Positions 27,226-35,775 of a stretch of 64,000 nt of DNA are shown piece after piece. Both the position numbers and the translations under genes were made by a program. The first letter of the stretch is position 1. Each line of letters begins with the position of its first letter. Source of the stretch: Lysobacteraceae bacterium P (GTDB lineage Bacteria > Pseudomonadota > Gammaproteobacteria > Xanthomonadales > Xanthomonadaceae); NCBI GenBank assembly GCA_005503055.1, contig SCOX01000009.1, positions 62,001 through 126,000 on the forward strand, written 5' to 3'. Below the pieces are notes generated by a model that worked only from the letters and a program-made list of their open reading frames with translations, was not told where the DNA came from and searched no databases.

Positions 27226-27690
27226 ATGTCTTTCCACCTCCAGGGCCGCGAGGCATGTCCGCGCTGCGGCGAGCGTGTGCGCAGCCTGCGCCTGTCGGAC
27301 GAAATCGTGCGGCATCATCAGTGCACGAAGTGCGGCTACCGCTACGAGGACGTGCAGGAAGCGACGCTGGATGCCGACGGCAGGATGGACGGCTTCAGTT
27401 GCCTGGACGCCCTGCCCGAGCCGGAGCAGGAAGTGGTCGAGACGCTGGTGTTGCTGATGCTGGGCAACGCGACGCTGGTGGGAGCGCTCGAACTCACTTC
27501 GCGCACGCTGGCCGACTTGGTCTGCGAGCACGGAGCGCCGTATTCGACGCTGCGCGGCTTCACCTATCCCGCATGCAAATGGCGGATCGCGCTGGCGACC
27601 CGCTTCGCTTCGTACTTGGTCGTGATCGACCAGGGACTGTGGCGGGTGTGCTTCACGATGCGGCGGTTGCGGCCCACCGCGCTGCGGTAA
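27226..27690 (+). CDS. Zinc-ribbon protein of unknown function
   Basis: 154 residues from the ATG at 27226 (an in-frame ATG at 27193 would add 11 residues). A two-CXXC zinc ribbon lies at the N-terminus (CPRCG about 11-15, CTKCG about 33-37). A helical middle follows (QEVVETLVLLMLGNATLVGALELTS), then a basic C-terminal part (GFTYPACKWRIALATRFASYLVV...FTMRRLRPTALR). I do not recognise the family. It follows the DUF2785 gene by 90 nt on the same strand with no clear promoter, so it may be read through. Confidence 0.6.
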   Translation: MSFHLQGREACPRCGERVRSLRLSDEIVRHHQCTKCGYRYEDVQEATLDADGRMDGFSCLDALPEPEQEVVETLVLLMLGNATLVGALELTSRTLADLVCEHGAPYSTLRGFTYPACKWRIALATRFASYLVVIDQGLWRVCFTMRRLRPTALR

Positions 27691-27709
27691 CGCCGGCGCA
27701 AGCGGGCGA

Positions 27710-28003
27710 TCAGGTTTCGTCGCTGTCGAATTCCACCAGCACGTCCAGGTCGAATGCGAGTGCCTCGATCGCATCGCGCACGCGGTTCGCGGTGGCCTGA
27801 TTCGGCGCATCGATCTCCAGCGAATGCTGCCCGGGGCCCTGGTCGTCGGGCAGTCCGGCCGAGCTGGAATCGTCGTCGTCCATGTGCGGCATCAGGTCAT
27901 CGACTTCTTCGATGTGCTCGATGCCGTCCAGGCTGGTGAGCAGGTTGGCGATGGCGCGGACGTCGTCGTCGCTACCGGTCACGCGCAGGCGCATCAGGGG
28001 CAT
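27710..28003 (-). CDS. Small acidic protein of unknown function
   Basis: 97 residues from the ATG at 28003, which has a GAAAGG ribosome binding site 9-10 nt upstream; a GTG two codons earlier is too close to it. The predicted pattern beta-alpha-beta ... beta-alpha-beta (LMRLRVTGSDDDVRAIANLL, HSLEIDAPNQATANRVRDAIEALAF) looks like a ferredoxin-like fold, with a disordered acidic insert (DDDDSSSAGLPDDQGPG). No family was recognised. It lies convergent to the zinc-ribbon gene and divergent from speG. Confidence 0.6.
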   Translation of the reverse strand: MPLMRLRVTGSDDDVRAIANLLTSLDGIEHIEEVDDLMPHMDDDDSSSAGLPDDQGPGQHSLEIDAPNQATANRVRDAIEALAFDLDVLVEFDSDET

Positions 28004-28128
28004 GGTCACGAACCTTTCGTTCTGGATGGAATGCGGCCACGGCAGGCTATTGAGCTTGCAGGCAAGGCCGTGTGACGGCGCCGCGCGATACGCGTGCGCC
28101 TGTCACGACGCTGGAGTAGGGTGGCGGC

Positions 28129-28710
28129 ATGAATGCGAACGACCCCATCCCCGGCGTCAGCTTGCGACCGCTCGAACGCGGCGATCTGCATTTCGTCCAC
28201 GTGCTCAACAACAACCGCAGCGTCATGGGCTACTGGTTCGAGGAACCATACGAATCGTTCGTCGAACTGGAGGAGCTGTACCGCAAGCACATCCACGATC
28301 AGTCCGAACGACGCTTCATCGTCGAGGACAGCGCGCACGAGCGCGTGGGCCTGGTGGAGCTGGTGGAAATCGACCACCTGCATCGGCGCGCGGAATTCCT
28401 GATCATGATTTCGCCCGAGCAACAGGGCCGCGGCTATGCGCGCGCGGCGACGCGGCTGGCGATCCACTACGCCTTCCGCGTGCTCAACCTCTACAAGCTT
28501 TACCTGCTGGTGGACGTGGACAACGCGCGGGCGATCCGCATCTACCAGGACGCGGGCTTCCGGCGCGAGGGCGTGCTGATCGAGGAGTTCTTCAGCGACG
28601 GGCGCTACCACGACGTGGTGCGCATGTGCCTGTTCCAGCGCGAGGCGCTGCGGCGCGAGCCCGGCGACACGGTGGTCGGCACGGTGACCGAACGCACCGC
28701 GCCGCCCTGA
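28129..28710 (+). CDS. speG: Spermidine N1-acetyltransferase SpeG
   Basis: 193 residues. The sequence follows E. coli SpeG closely: [99 protein letters not shown] and RMCLFQ. It acetylates spermidine and spermine with acetyl-CoA to detoxify excess polyamine. The QGRGYA loop binds the CoA pyrophosphate, and the EPYE region belongs to the allosteric polyamine site. The C-terminal tail after residue 175 is variable. It stands alone. Confidence 0.93.
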   Translation: MNANDPIPGVSLRPLERGDLHFVHVLNNNRSVMGYWFEEPYESFVELEELYRKHIHDQSERRFIVEDSAHERVGLVELVEIDHLHRRAEFLIMISPEQQGRGYARAATRLAIHYAFRVLNLYKLYLLVDVDNARAIRIYQDAGFRREGVLIEEFFSDGRYHDVVRMCLFQREALRREPGDTVVGTVTERTAPP

Positions 28711-28716
28711 TCCGTA

Positions 28717-29778
28717 TCAGCGTTGCGAAGTCGTCGCGGGCTTGGCGGGGCCGCCCTGTGCCTTCGCCTTCGGCTTGGCCTTCGATTTGGATTTCGGCTT
28801 CGGCTTGGCCTTCTCCGCGGCGGCCTTCGGCGGCGTCGCGCGCGTCGGCAGCGGCACGTTGCACAGGTCGATGTGGCCGGCCATGTGCTTGTACCACTCG
28901 TCGCGGCGGTTGCGGCGCGCTTCGACCAGTTCCGCGAACAGCGGCGTGTCGGTGCGCAGCACCTCGATTCCCACGCGTTCCTTCTTCGGCACTTCCGAGG
29001 CGAGCTTGATCGACCGGATCGGCGTGCGCTGCGCCGGCTGCTCGTAGAAGCCCAGCGGGCCGGTGCCGCGCGGCAGCACCGACAGCAGCTCCATGCCCTG
29101 CAGGACGCGGCCGACGACGGTGATGTTGCGGTCGAGCTGGCGCGGCGACTGTCCGGTCACGACGTAGAGTTCGGTGCCGTTGCTGGAATCGGCGGCGACG
29201 TCCCGGCCCGCGCCGACGGCGCCGTAGCAGTGCGCCATCCATGCCGTGTCCGCGGCCGGATCGCGGCCGGCGGGGAAGCCGGTCGAGAAGCCGACTTCCG
29301 GCGCCCAGCCGTCCATGTCGGGCAGGCGATCGAAAGCCAGGCCCTTGGCCTTGCGCGCGAACTCGGCCGGCAGCTTGGCCTTCGCGCCCCGGCCCAACGG
29401 CTTGCGGTCCTTGTCGTCCTGCGCCGGGTCGCCCCATTGCACGACGAAGTTGTCCTGCGAGCGGTTGATGCTCATGCCGTTCCAGTAGCCCGTCTTGGCG
29501 AGCGCGCGGATGTTGCCCACATGCGCGGGCGCGAACGCCGGCGCCAGTTCGATCAGGACGCGGCCGGAATCCAGGTCCAGGTACAGCAGGTTCTTGTTGT
29601 CGGGCGTGCGCCAGTCAGCCGGCTGTGAGGCGTCGAGGATCTCCTGCATCGAGCGGGGCTTGGCGCCCGGCGTGGCGTCCTCGCCGACGGCGTGTGCGGT
29701 CGTCGCGGCCGCCAGCAGGGCGGCGCAGAGCAATGCAGGCGACCACCTGCGTGACTTGGATGCGGTCGGTTTGGGCAC
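28717..29778 (-). CDS. Exported cyclophilin-type peptidyl-prolyl isomerase with basic tail
   Basis: 353 residues from a GTG at 29778, chosen because AAGGGGAA lies 6-8 nt before it and a signal peptide (about 1-28, AHAVGED) follows at once. The cyclophilin domain spans about 55-270 and keeps catalytic-type residues in [15 protein letters not shown] (Arg, Phe, Gln) and [12 protein letters not shown]. After residue 300 comes a lysine/alanine/proline tail ([16 protein letters not shown]). It would speed proline isomerisation of periplasmic proteins; the basic tail may bind a polyanion. The 3' end lies 6 nt from the convergent speG stop. Confidence 0.88.
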   Translation of the reverse strand: MPKPTASKSRRWSPALLCAALLAAATTAHAVGEDATPGAKPRSMQEILDASQPADWRTPDNKNLLYLDLDSGRVLIELAPAFAPAHVGNIRALAKTGYWNGMSINRSQDNFVVQWGDPAQDDKDRKPLGRGAKAKLPAEFARKAKGLAFDRLPDMDGWAPEVGFSTGFPAGRDPAADTAWMAHCYGAVGAGRDVAADSSNGTELYVVTGQSPRQLDRNITVVGRVLQGMELLSVLPRGTGPLGFYEQPAQRTPIRSIKLASEVPKKERVGIEVLRTDTPLFAELVEARRNRRDEWYKHMAGHIDLCNVPLPTRATPPKAAAEKAKPKPKSKSKAKPKAKAQGGPAKPATTSQR

Positions 29779-29920
29779 GGCGGATTTCCCCTTGATCCGG
29801 TTCGCTGAACAGGAGGATTCTGGCGTAACGCACGCAGGTGCGGCCAGTCCTCCGCCTTGGGAACGTGACGACCGTCCGTGGACCGGACACGAAGGCCGGT
29901 GGTAACCGGCTTCCAAGTGA

Positions 29921-30409
29921 TCAGGCCGAGGCGCCGTTGCGGCCGGAGCGCCGCGCACGGGTGCGTGCGGCCTTCTTGCCCGCCGCGACGCGCGCCGGCG
30001 ACTTTCGCGCGGTCTTCTTCGCCGCCTTCTTCGCCGTCTTGCGTGCAGGCGCCTTGCGCGCGGTCTTCTTGGCCGCCTTGCGCGCCGTGGTCTTGCGTAC
30101 GGTTTTCTTGGCGGCTTTCCTGGCGGTCTTCTTGACCGCCTTCTTTGCGGTCTTCCTGGCGGTCTTCTTCGCGGTGGATTTCTTCGCAGCCTTCTTCGCG
30201 GCTTTCTTGGTCGCCTTCTTGGCCGTCTTCTTGGCCGCCTTCTTCGTGGCCTTCTTGCGCAGGCCGCCGCCGTCCTGCTTGTTCACCGTCGCCCAGGCGA
30301 TGCGTTCGGCGGCGCTCTCCGAGCGGCCCTCCTTGCGCTCGCTCTCCTCGATGTGTGCGGCCTGGCGCTTCTGCTTGTCGGTGTAGGCGGATTTGTCTCC
30401 CCGGGGCAT
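29921..30409 (-). CDS. Histone-H1-like lysine/alanine-rich protein
   Basis: 162 residues. The first 50 (MPRGDKSAYTDKQKRQAAHI...AERIAWATVNKQDGGG) match a small conserved module often annotated as a plasmid-stabilisation-like protein. The rest is a roughly 110-residue run of KKAAKK/RKTAKK-type repeats ending in an Arg-rich tip. Such tails bind DNA non-specifically and resemble bacterial histone H1-like proteins (for example AlgP/AlgR3-like). The fusion suggests a nucleoid-compacting or stress-related DNA binder. It precedes the cyclophilin gene on the same strand by 142 nt. Confidence 0.85.
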   Translation of the reverse strand: MPRGDKSAYTDKQKRQAAHIEESERKEGRSESAAERIAWATVNKQDGGGLRKKATKKAAKKTAKKATKKAAKKAAKKSTAKKTARKTAKKAVKKTARKAAKKTVRKTTARKAAKKTARKAPARKTAKKAAKKTARKSPARVAAGKKAARTRARRSGRNGASA

Positions 30410-30508
30410 GGCGGGTTCCTCGCCGCGGGACGGGTCGCGGCACCGGACCCCTATTAGCAGCCGGCAAGTGCACGACGCGGCAAGGCGCGTGACTAATGGC
30501 AGGTTCCC

Positions 30509-30529
30509 TATATCGAACTAAACAGTAGT
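30509..30529 (+). promoter_or_regulatory. Possible PadR promoter/operator
   Basis: TATATC (30509-30514) looks like a -10 box. ACTA-AACAG-TAGT (30517-30529) is a perfect short inverted repeat in an otherwise GC-rich leader about 30 nt before the padR start, where autorepression would be expected. Confidence 0.3.
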
Positions 30530-30557
30530 GTTGAGTCCAGCCTAGCGGGCCCACGCC

Positions 30558-30923
30558 ATGACCGACCTCGACAGCCATCTGCGGAAATTCCAGAAGGAGC
30601 TCAGCTCCGGAACCGTCTCGCTGGCGCTCCTGGCCGTGCTCGGGTCGGCCGGTGAACCGCTCTACGGTTACCAGATCGCCAAGCAGCTCGAGCGCATCGG
30701 CGGCGGCGTCTTGGCCGGCAAGCAGAGCGCGCTGTATCCGGTCCTGCGCAACCTCGAAGGCGCCGGCCTGCTCGACAGTCACGTCGAACCGTCGATGGCC
30801 GGCCCGCCGCGCCGCTATTACCGCATCACCGATGCCGGCCGCTCGGTCCTGCACGAATGGGCCGCCGCCTGGCGCGCGACCCGCGATTCCGTCGATTCCG
30901 TCCTGGAAGGACTCCTGCCATGA
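30558..30923 (+). CDS. PadR-family transcriptional regulator
   Basis: 121 residues: a PadR winged helix (SLALLAVLGSAGEPLYGYQIAKQLERIGGGVLAGKQSALYPVLRNLEGAGLL...GPPRRYYRITDAGRSVLHEW) with a short C-terminal helix. PadR proteins usually repress their own operon. Its stop overlaps the start of the next gene by 4 nt (ATGA, 30920-30923), so regulator and membrane protein are translationally coupled. This is the common PadR plus DUF1700/sensor-domain pairing. Confidence 0.9.
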   Translation: MTDLDSHLRKFQKELSSGTVSLALLAVLGSAGEPLYGYQIAKQLERIGGGVLAGKQSALYPVLRNLEGAGLLDSHVEPSMAGPPRRYYRITDAGRSVLHEWAAAWRATRDSVDSVLEGLLP

Positions 30924-31858
30924 ACGCGTTCAATGCGAGCAATGCCCCCCGTCCCGGCGGCCTGCCGACGACGATTCCCGAATACCTGGAGCACCTGCGC
31001 CGTTCGCTGGCCGGCGCCGATCCGGCGCTGGTGCAGGACGCGCTGTACGACGCCGAGGAATACCTGCGTTCGGAGCTCGCGGAGAATCCGGGCCGGAGCG
31101 AAGCGGACGTGATCGTCGCCGTCGCCGGCAGCTATGGCGCGCCGGACGAGGTCGCCGACATCTACCGCGACACCGAAGTGAAAGTGCAGACCGCGCTGCG
31201 TGCGCCGGCGCCCGTGCCGAGGAAGTCGGCGCTGGGCCAGTTCTTCGGCGTGATCGCCGACACGCGCACCTACGGCGCGCTGTTCTACATGCTGTTGTCG
31301 CTGGCCACGGGCATCTTCTACTTCACCTGGGTGGTGACGGGCCTGTCGCTGTCGGGCGGGCTGGCGATCCTGATCATCGGCGTGCCGTTCGTGATCCTGT
31401 ACTTCGGATCGATCCGCCTGCTGTCGTTGGTCGAAGGCCGCATCGTCGAGGTGATGCTGGGCGAGCGCATGCCGCGCCGGCCGCTGTACAGCAGCCGCGG
31501 GCAGCCGCTGCTCAAGCGCATCGGCGAGCTGTTCACCGATCCGCGCATCTGGGCCACGCAGCTGTACTTCCTCTTCATGCTGCCGCTGGGCATCGCGTAC
31601 TTCACGATCGTGGTGACGGGGCTGAGCGTGTCGCTGTCGCTGATCGCGGTGCCGGTCGCGCTGGTGCTGGGCCTGGGCGGAAACCTGGTGTTCGACGACT
31701 GGAACTTCTTCATCGATGGCCAGCCGTGGATGTGGCCGCTGGCGGTGCTGGTCGGGGTGGTCCTGCTGTTCGCGACGCTGCACCTGGCACGCGGCGTGGG
31801 GCGGCTGCACGGACTGCTCGCCAAGCACATGCTGGTGAAGACGGCGCAGTACAGCTGA
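30920..31858 (+). CDS. Membrane protein with DUF1700-like head and sensor-type domain
   Basis: 312 residues. The first 90 are a cytoplasmic helical head (IPEYLEHLRRSLAGADPALVQDALYDAEEYLRSEL) as in DUF1700/HAAS proteins that partner with PadR. Two similar pairs of membrane segments follow (about 118-165 and 218-265; FYFTWVVTGLSLS and AYFTIVVTGLSVS), typical of the putative sensor domain, then a final pair near the C-terminus. It probably senses a membrane condition and influences the PadR repressor encoded just upstream. Confidence 0.82.
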   Translation: MNAFNASNAPRPGGLPTTIPEYLEHLRRSLAGADPALVQDALYDAEEYLRSELAENPGRSEADVIVAVAGSYGAPDEVADIYRDTEVKVQTALRAPAPVPRKSALGQFFGVIADTRTYGALFYMLLSLATGIFYFTWVVTGLSLSGGLAILIIGVPFVILYFGSIRLLSLVEGRIVEVMLGERMPRRPLYSSRGQPLLKRIGELFTDPRIWATQLYFLFMLPLGIAYFTIVVTGLSVSLSLIAVPVALVLGLGGNLVFDDWNFFIDGQPWMWPLAVLVGVVLLFATLHLARGVGRLHGLLAKHMLVKTAQYS

Positions 31859-31980
31859 GCGCGCAGCCTCGCGTGAACGTCGCATTCACGCGCGCAATGC
31901 GGACTGGTTAACAGAACGCGCGCGTCCCATCGCCTACGTTGCGCGGGCGGAAGCTTGCCGCGACATCAAAGGAGATGAGC

Positions 31981-32199
31981 ATGCGTCGTATCAGGATCTT
32001 CGCCCTGGCCGCAGTCGTGGGCCTCATGTCGGCCACGTCGTTCAGCGCCACCGCGAGCTGGCAGGGCACGTGGTTGTACTACGACGACGAGGGCGCACTG
32101 GTCGGTTCGTGGACGGCGGGCTGCCGGGAGCTGGACGGGCGCTGGGGCGTGGAGACGCAGAACAAGGTGTTCATCCAGGGATGCCGCGCGTCGAGTTGA
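31981..32199 (+). CDS. Small exported protein (DUF6289-like)
   Basis: 72 residues from the ATG at 31981, which has AGGAG 7 nt upstream; the ATG at 31975 is too close to it. A signal peptide (about 1-22, ending SFSATA) precedes a short domain (WQGTWLYYDDEGALVGSWTAGCRELDGRWG...) with two cysteines that could form a disulfide. The pattern recalls the small DUF6289 family, but I am not certain. A strong hairpin terminator follows, so it is a monocistronic unit. Confidence 0.68.
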   Translation: MRRIRIFALAAVVGLMSATSFSATASWQGTWLYYDDEGALVGSWTAGCRELDGRWGVETQNKVFIQGCRASS

Positions 32200-32217
32200 G
32201 CGTTCTGGCCACTTGAG

Positions 32218-32250
32218 GACGAAGCCCCGCGTTTGCGGGGCTTCGTCGTT
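32218..32250 (+). terminator. Terminator hairpin after the small exported protein gene
   Basis: A perfect 13-bp stem GACGAAGCCCCGC / GCGGGGCTTCGTC with loop GTTT, followed by only a short T-rich stretch. It starts 18 nt after the stop. Confidence 0.7.
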
Positions 32251-32282
32251 CTGGCGGGCATGATTCGCGCGACGGCGATGCG

Positions 32283-32585
32283 TCAGAAATCGAACAGCTC
32301 GCCCAGCAGATTCTTTTTCTTCTTGTACTTGTACTGATCGGACTTGTAGTGGTCCGACCGGTGTTGCTCGCCATGGCCGTAGGCGCGCGGATCGTGCGAT
32401 GGCGGCGGCGGTGGTGCGGCGCGTGTCGGCGCGGGTGGGGCCGCGTCGGCGGAGGCGCGCTCGATCAGCTTGTCGAGTTCGCCGCGATCGAGCCAGACAC
32501 CACGGCATTGCGGGCAGTAGTCGATCTCGATGCCCTGGCGATCGGTCATCGCCAGTTTCACGTCACGGCAGACGGGACAATCCAT
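32283..32585 (-). CDS. TFIIB-type zinc-ribbon protein
   Basis: 100 residues: a zf-TFIIB domain (MDCPVCRDVKLAMTDRQGIE, DYCPQCRGVWLDRGELDKL, two CXXC pairs) followed by a proline-rich and then Lys/Tyr-rich tail (SDQYKYKKKKNLLGELFDF). Proteins of this layout are widespread and uncharacterised. Zinc binding is well supported by the four cysteines. It faces the previous gene convergently. Confidence 0.85.
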   Translation of the reverse strand: MDCPVCRDVKLAMTDRQGIEIDYCPQCRGVWLDRGELDKLIERASADAAPPAPTRAAPPPPPSHDPRAYGHGEQHRSDHYKSDQYKYKKKKNLLGELFDF

Positions 32586-32639
32586 GCGCGGTTCCTTTGG
32601 TCGGGGTAACCAATGATCTCAGGGCGCACGGCGCATCAA

Positions 32640-33911
32640 TCAAGCCGACGGCGGGCTGCCGCCTCGTTCAGCATGGCGGGCTATGAAATCGCGCACCTGC
32701 GGGTACACCTGCGTGCGCCAGCGGCGGCCACTGAAGATGCCGTAGTGCCCGGCGCCCTGCACCGTGAGGTGCTCGCGGTGCTCTTCGGCGATGCCCGTGC
32801 ACAGCGTGTGCGCCGCGCGCGTCTGGCCCTGGCCGGAGATGTCGTCCAGCTCGCCTTCGATCGTCAGCAGCGCGGTCTGGTGGATCGTGGCCGGGTTCAC
32901 GCGCTCGCCGCGCACGTCCCACAGGCCACGCGGGAGCAGGTGTTCCTGGAACACGATGCGCACCGTCTGCAGGTAGTACTCGGCGGGCATGTCGAGCACG
33001 GCGTTGTATTCGTCGTAGAAGCGGCGGTGCGCGGCGGCGTCTTCCAGGTCGCCCTTCACCAGGTCGGTGTAGAAATCCCAGTGCGACTGGAAATGCCGTT
33101 CCGGATTCATCGCGACGAAACCGCTGTGCTGCAGGAAGCCCGGATACACGCGACGGCCGTGCCCCGGATAGTTCGGTGGCACGTGCTGGATCAGATTGTC
33201 CTCGAACCACGACAGCGGCTTGTGCGTGGCCAGGTCGTTGACCTTGGTCGGGTTCTCGCGCGTGTCGATCGGGCCGCCCATCATCACCATCGAACGCGGC
33301 GTGGTTTCACCGCGCGAGGCCATCAGCGAAATCGCGGCGAGCACCGGCACGGTCGGCTGGCAGACGCTGACCACGTGCAGCGATTCGGCGCCGATGTGGC
33401 GGATGAATTCCTGCACGTATTCGACGTAATCGTCGAGCGAAAACGCGCCTTCGCCTTCCGGCACCATGCGCGCGTCGACCCAGTCGGTGATGTAGACCTT
33501 GTGGTCGCGCAGCAACGTGCGCACGGTGTCGCGCAGCAGCGTGGCGTGATGGCCCGACAGCGGCGCGACGACCAGCACCGGCGGATCGTCCTTCAGGTCG
33601 CGCAGGTTGCCCGCATCGTCGGCGTAGCGCTTGAAGCGCAGCAGGCGGCAGAAGGGCTTGCGCAGCATCTCGCGCTCGATCACCGGGTAGACGGTGCCGT
33701 CGATGTCGATGGAGTGGATGCCGAACTCGGGCTTCTCGTAGTCCTTGCCGATGCGGTACAGCAGCTCATACCCCGCGGCCGCCTGCGCGGCGCCGGGAAG
33801 GTTCGAAAGCCAGCCGCCGTTCTGCTGGCCGAACATCTTGGCGCAGGCTTCGGCCCAGTACGTCATCGGGGCCATCCAGGCGCGGCCCAGCTCGTGCATC
33901 TGATAGAGCAT
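32640..33911 (-). CDS. phaZ: Intracellular polyhydroxyalkanoate depolymerase
   Basis: 423 residues without a signal peptide. The fold is an alpha/beta hydrolase of the PhaZ (PHB_depo_C) family: MLYQMHELGRAWMAPMTYWAE at the start, a nucleophile region HVVSVCQPTVPVLAA with the Cys used by intracellular depolymerases, ELDDISGQGQT with the likely Asp, and GAGHYGIFSGRRWR with the catalytic-type His. It would release hydroxyacyl units from stored polyester granules. No PHA synthase gene is nearby, so its substrate in this organism is an open point. Confidence 0.88.
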   Translation of the reverse strand: MLYQMHELGRAWMAPMTYWAEACAKMFGQQNGGWLSNLPGAAQAAAGYELLYRIGKDYEKPEFGIHSIDIDGTVYPVIEREMLRKPFCRLLRFKRYADDAGNLRDLKDDPPVLVVAPLSGHHATLLRDTVRTLLRDHKVYITDWVDARMVPEGEGAFSLDDYVEYVQEFIRHIGAESLHVVSVCQPTVPVLAAISLMASRGETTPRSMVMMGGPIDTRENPTKVNDLATHKPLSWFEDNLIQHVPPNYPGHGRRVYPGFLQHSGFVAMNPERHFQSHWDFYTDLVKGDLEDAAAHRRFYDEYNAVLDMPAEYYLQTVRIVFQEHLLPRGLWDVRGERVNPATIHQTALLTIEGELDDISGQGQTRAAHTLCTGIAEEHREHLTVQGAGHYGIFSGRRWRTQVYPQVRDFIARHAERGGSPPSA

Positions 33912-34006
33912 CGATTTGAATCCGGTTGCGGGGCCGGTAGTGGCCGCATGCTGCGACGCAGCATAGCGGATCGGGCCGGGCGCCGGCTGAATCCGGCGGC
34001 GGGCGC

Positions 34007-34615
34007 TCAGGCGGGCCGTTCCAGTGCGACCAGGCGATCGGCGAGCGCCGGGGACAACCACAGGTGCGAGCCCAGCGGAACGAACCCCGTCTTCTGGAAG
34101 CGCTGGCGGTAGAAGCGGGCGGGTCGGGCGTGGAAGCCCACGTTGTCGCCGTCGGTCTCGTCCTCGCCGGTGAAGGTCTCCAGGAATGCCACGCCGCCGC
34201 ACAGCTCGGCCAGGCCGGGCAGGCCGCGATCGAGTTCGCGCGTATCGAGGTAGTGCATGACGTCGCTGCACACCAGCAAGTCCACCGGCGGGCAGGGGCG
34301 CAGTTGCGCGAAGTCGGCGAACCGCGCGAAGTGCAGGTTGCGGCGCGGGCCGAAGCGGCGGACGGCGTACTCGCTGCTGTCGAAGCCAAGGTAGGAGGCC
34401 TTGGGCCGCAGCTTCGACAACGGCGCGCGCCACGCGCCTTCGCCGGCGCCGATGTCGAGCACGGAGCGGATCGGTCGTTCCAGATGGTATTCGGCGGTGG
34501 CCACGGCGAGCGCGACCTTGCGTGCGAGCCGCGCGGTGCTGCCGACGGCGTGGTCCTTCTTCGCCGGGTCGCGATACCAGCGTTCGAAATAGGCCTGGTC
34601 GTACTGCTTGCTCAT
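34007..34615 (-). CDS. SAM-dependent methyltransferase
   Basis: 202 residues from the ATG at 34615. Class I Rossmann methyltransferase: motif I VLDIGAGEGAW (about residue 49), the acidic end of strand 2 YLGFDSSEYAV, and a post-motif region VDLLVCSDVMHYLD. The target is unknown. The N-terminus MSKQYDQAYFERWYRDP resembles a group of small-molecule methyltransferases. It lies 96 nt upstream of phaZ on the same strand. Confidence 0.82.
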   Translation of the reverse strand: MSKQYDQAYFERWYRDPAKKDHAVGSTARLARKVALAVATAEYHLERPIRSVLDIGAGEGAWRAPLSKLRPKASYLGFDSSEYAVRRFGPRRNLHFARFADFAQLRPCPPVDLLVCSDVMHYLDTRELDRGLPGLAELCGGVAFLETFTGEDETDGDNVGFHARPARFYRQRFQKTGFVPLGSHLWLSPALADRLVALERPA

Positions 34616-34692
34616 GGACGGCGGGTGGGCTCGATGCGAAGGCCGTGCCATGCTATCGCGCCGCGACGACCGCCCGACACTCCGAGGACTTC

Positions 34693-35145
34693 ATGACCGC
34701 CTACTTCTGGATCAAGACCGCCCACGTCGTGTTCGTGATGGCCTGGATGGGCGGGGTGTTCTACCTGCCGCGCATCCTGGTGAACCTGGCCGAGGCGGGC
34801 GACGAGCCGGCGGTGCGTGCGCGGCTGGTGCTGATGGGGCGCCGTCTGTATCGCTTCGGTCACATGATGTTCGGGCTGGCGTTCGTGTTCGGCCTGGTGC
34901 TGTGGTTGGGGTATCGCGTGGTGTCCAGCTTCCCGACGATGGTGGCGCCCGGCAGCGGTTGGCTGCACGCGAAGTTGACGCTGGTGGTGCTGATGCTGCT
35001 GCATTTCGTCGTCAGCGGTCGTTGGCTCAAGCATTTGGACTCGGGACGAGCGTTGCCTTCGTCGAAGGCGTTGCGGTGGTTCAACGAGTTGCCGGTGTTT
35101 CTGTTGATCGCGATCGTGTATCTGGTGTTGGCCAAGCCGTTCTGA
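34693..35145 (+). CDS. HemJ/CopD-like four-helix membrane protein (UPF0093)
   Basis: 150 residues with four membrane segments. The start WIKTAHVVFVMAWMGGVFYLPRILV matches the HemJ/UPF0093 signature (W-K-x-x-H...FYLPR), with the conserved His at about residue 11. RYRFGHMMFGLAF-like LYRFGHMMFGLAF and GWLHAKLTLVVLM also fit. HemJ oxidises protoporphyrinogen IX in haem synthesis in bacteria without HemG/HemY. Many CopD-annotated relatives are unproven, so the haem role is tentative. It is divergent from the methyltransferase. Confidence 0.75.
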   Translation: MTAYFWIKTAHVVFVMAWMGGVFYLPRILVNLAEAGDEPAVRARLVLMGRRLYRFGHMMFGLAFVFGLVLWLGYRVVSSFPTMVAPGSGWLHAKLTLVVLMLLHFVVSGRWLKHLDSGRALPSSKALRWFNELPVFLLIAIVYLVLAKPF

Positions 35146-35205
35146 TGCGGCGGGTGGTTGCCCGGCAGCAGGCTTGGGCGTAAGCGCAATCATCATGCGA
35201 TCAGT

Positions 35206-35516
35206 GGTCATCCCGGCGAAGGACGGGATCCAGGCCGTCACGCTATCCGCCCCATCTCGTCATTCCAGCGAAAGCTGGAACCCATTTTGATCCTGGCCTT
35301 GCTTCTGCACAGATGAAACAACAAAGCAGCAGCAAGGCTTCCGATCGGCTGCGCCGCTCGGGTCACTTTTCTTTGCTTGCCCAAAGTCCGACTGGATTCC
35401 TTTCGGTCAGAAAGTAACCCAACGAAAGGGCAGTGGGCCCAACGCAGTCCTACGACCGGATAGCACAAGGGCGCGTCCGCGGTTCGCCATCCATGGCAGC
35501 GCTCACCGCCGCACTT
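35206..35516. repeat. 310-bp dispersed repeat, copy 2
   Basis: Second copy of the block at 3127-3437, including the same two leading REP hairpins (35206-35242, 35259-35292) and the core. Differences are scattered substitutions plus one small indel near the first REP. The long minus-strand open frame is kept in both. It occupies the first half of the 630-bp gap before the alkaline phosphatase gene. Confidence 0.7.
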
Positions 35517-35630
35517 CCACCGTTCGTCCTGAGCGTAGCCCGAAGGGCGAAGTCGAAGGATGGACGGGCCAGTGCCCGACACGCACATCCTTCGACTTCG
35601 GCACCATGCGCCTACGCTCAGGACGAACGG
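35517..35630. repeat. Large imperfect inverted repeat, CGTTCGTCCTGAGCGTAG type, copy 2
   Basis: Left arm CCACCGTTCGTCCTGAGCGT...GTCGAAGGATG and right arm CATCCTTCGACTTCGG...ACGCTCAGGACGAACGG pair over about 45 nt, as at 14724-14834. The loop differs. Confidence 0.7.
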
Positions 35631-35730
35631 GTCGAGGGAGGCGGGGCGCAACCTCGGAGTCCGGGAGCGCAGCGCACCCAGTGGACGCGCGTACCCTTCG
35701 TCCGCGCGGCGCAACGCGCCGCCATGAACG

Positions 35731-35754
35731 AGAAAGCCGCCCGAGGGCGGCTTT
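35731..35754 (-). terminator. Terminator of the alkaline phosphatase gene
   Basis: AAAGCCGCC / GGCGGCTTT with a 4-nt loop, about 20 nt after the stop at 35776 on the minus strand. The T tail is short. Confidence 0.7.
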
Positions 35755-35775
35755 CCGGGTGCGTTGTCGCAAGAG

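Noticed and set aside
31870-31893. Inverted repeat CGCGTGAA...TTCACGCG after the sensor gene as a terminator
   Set aside because: The stem is good but no T run follows on either strand, so I could not support terminator function.
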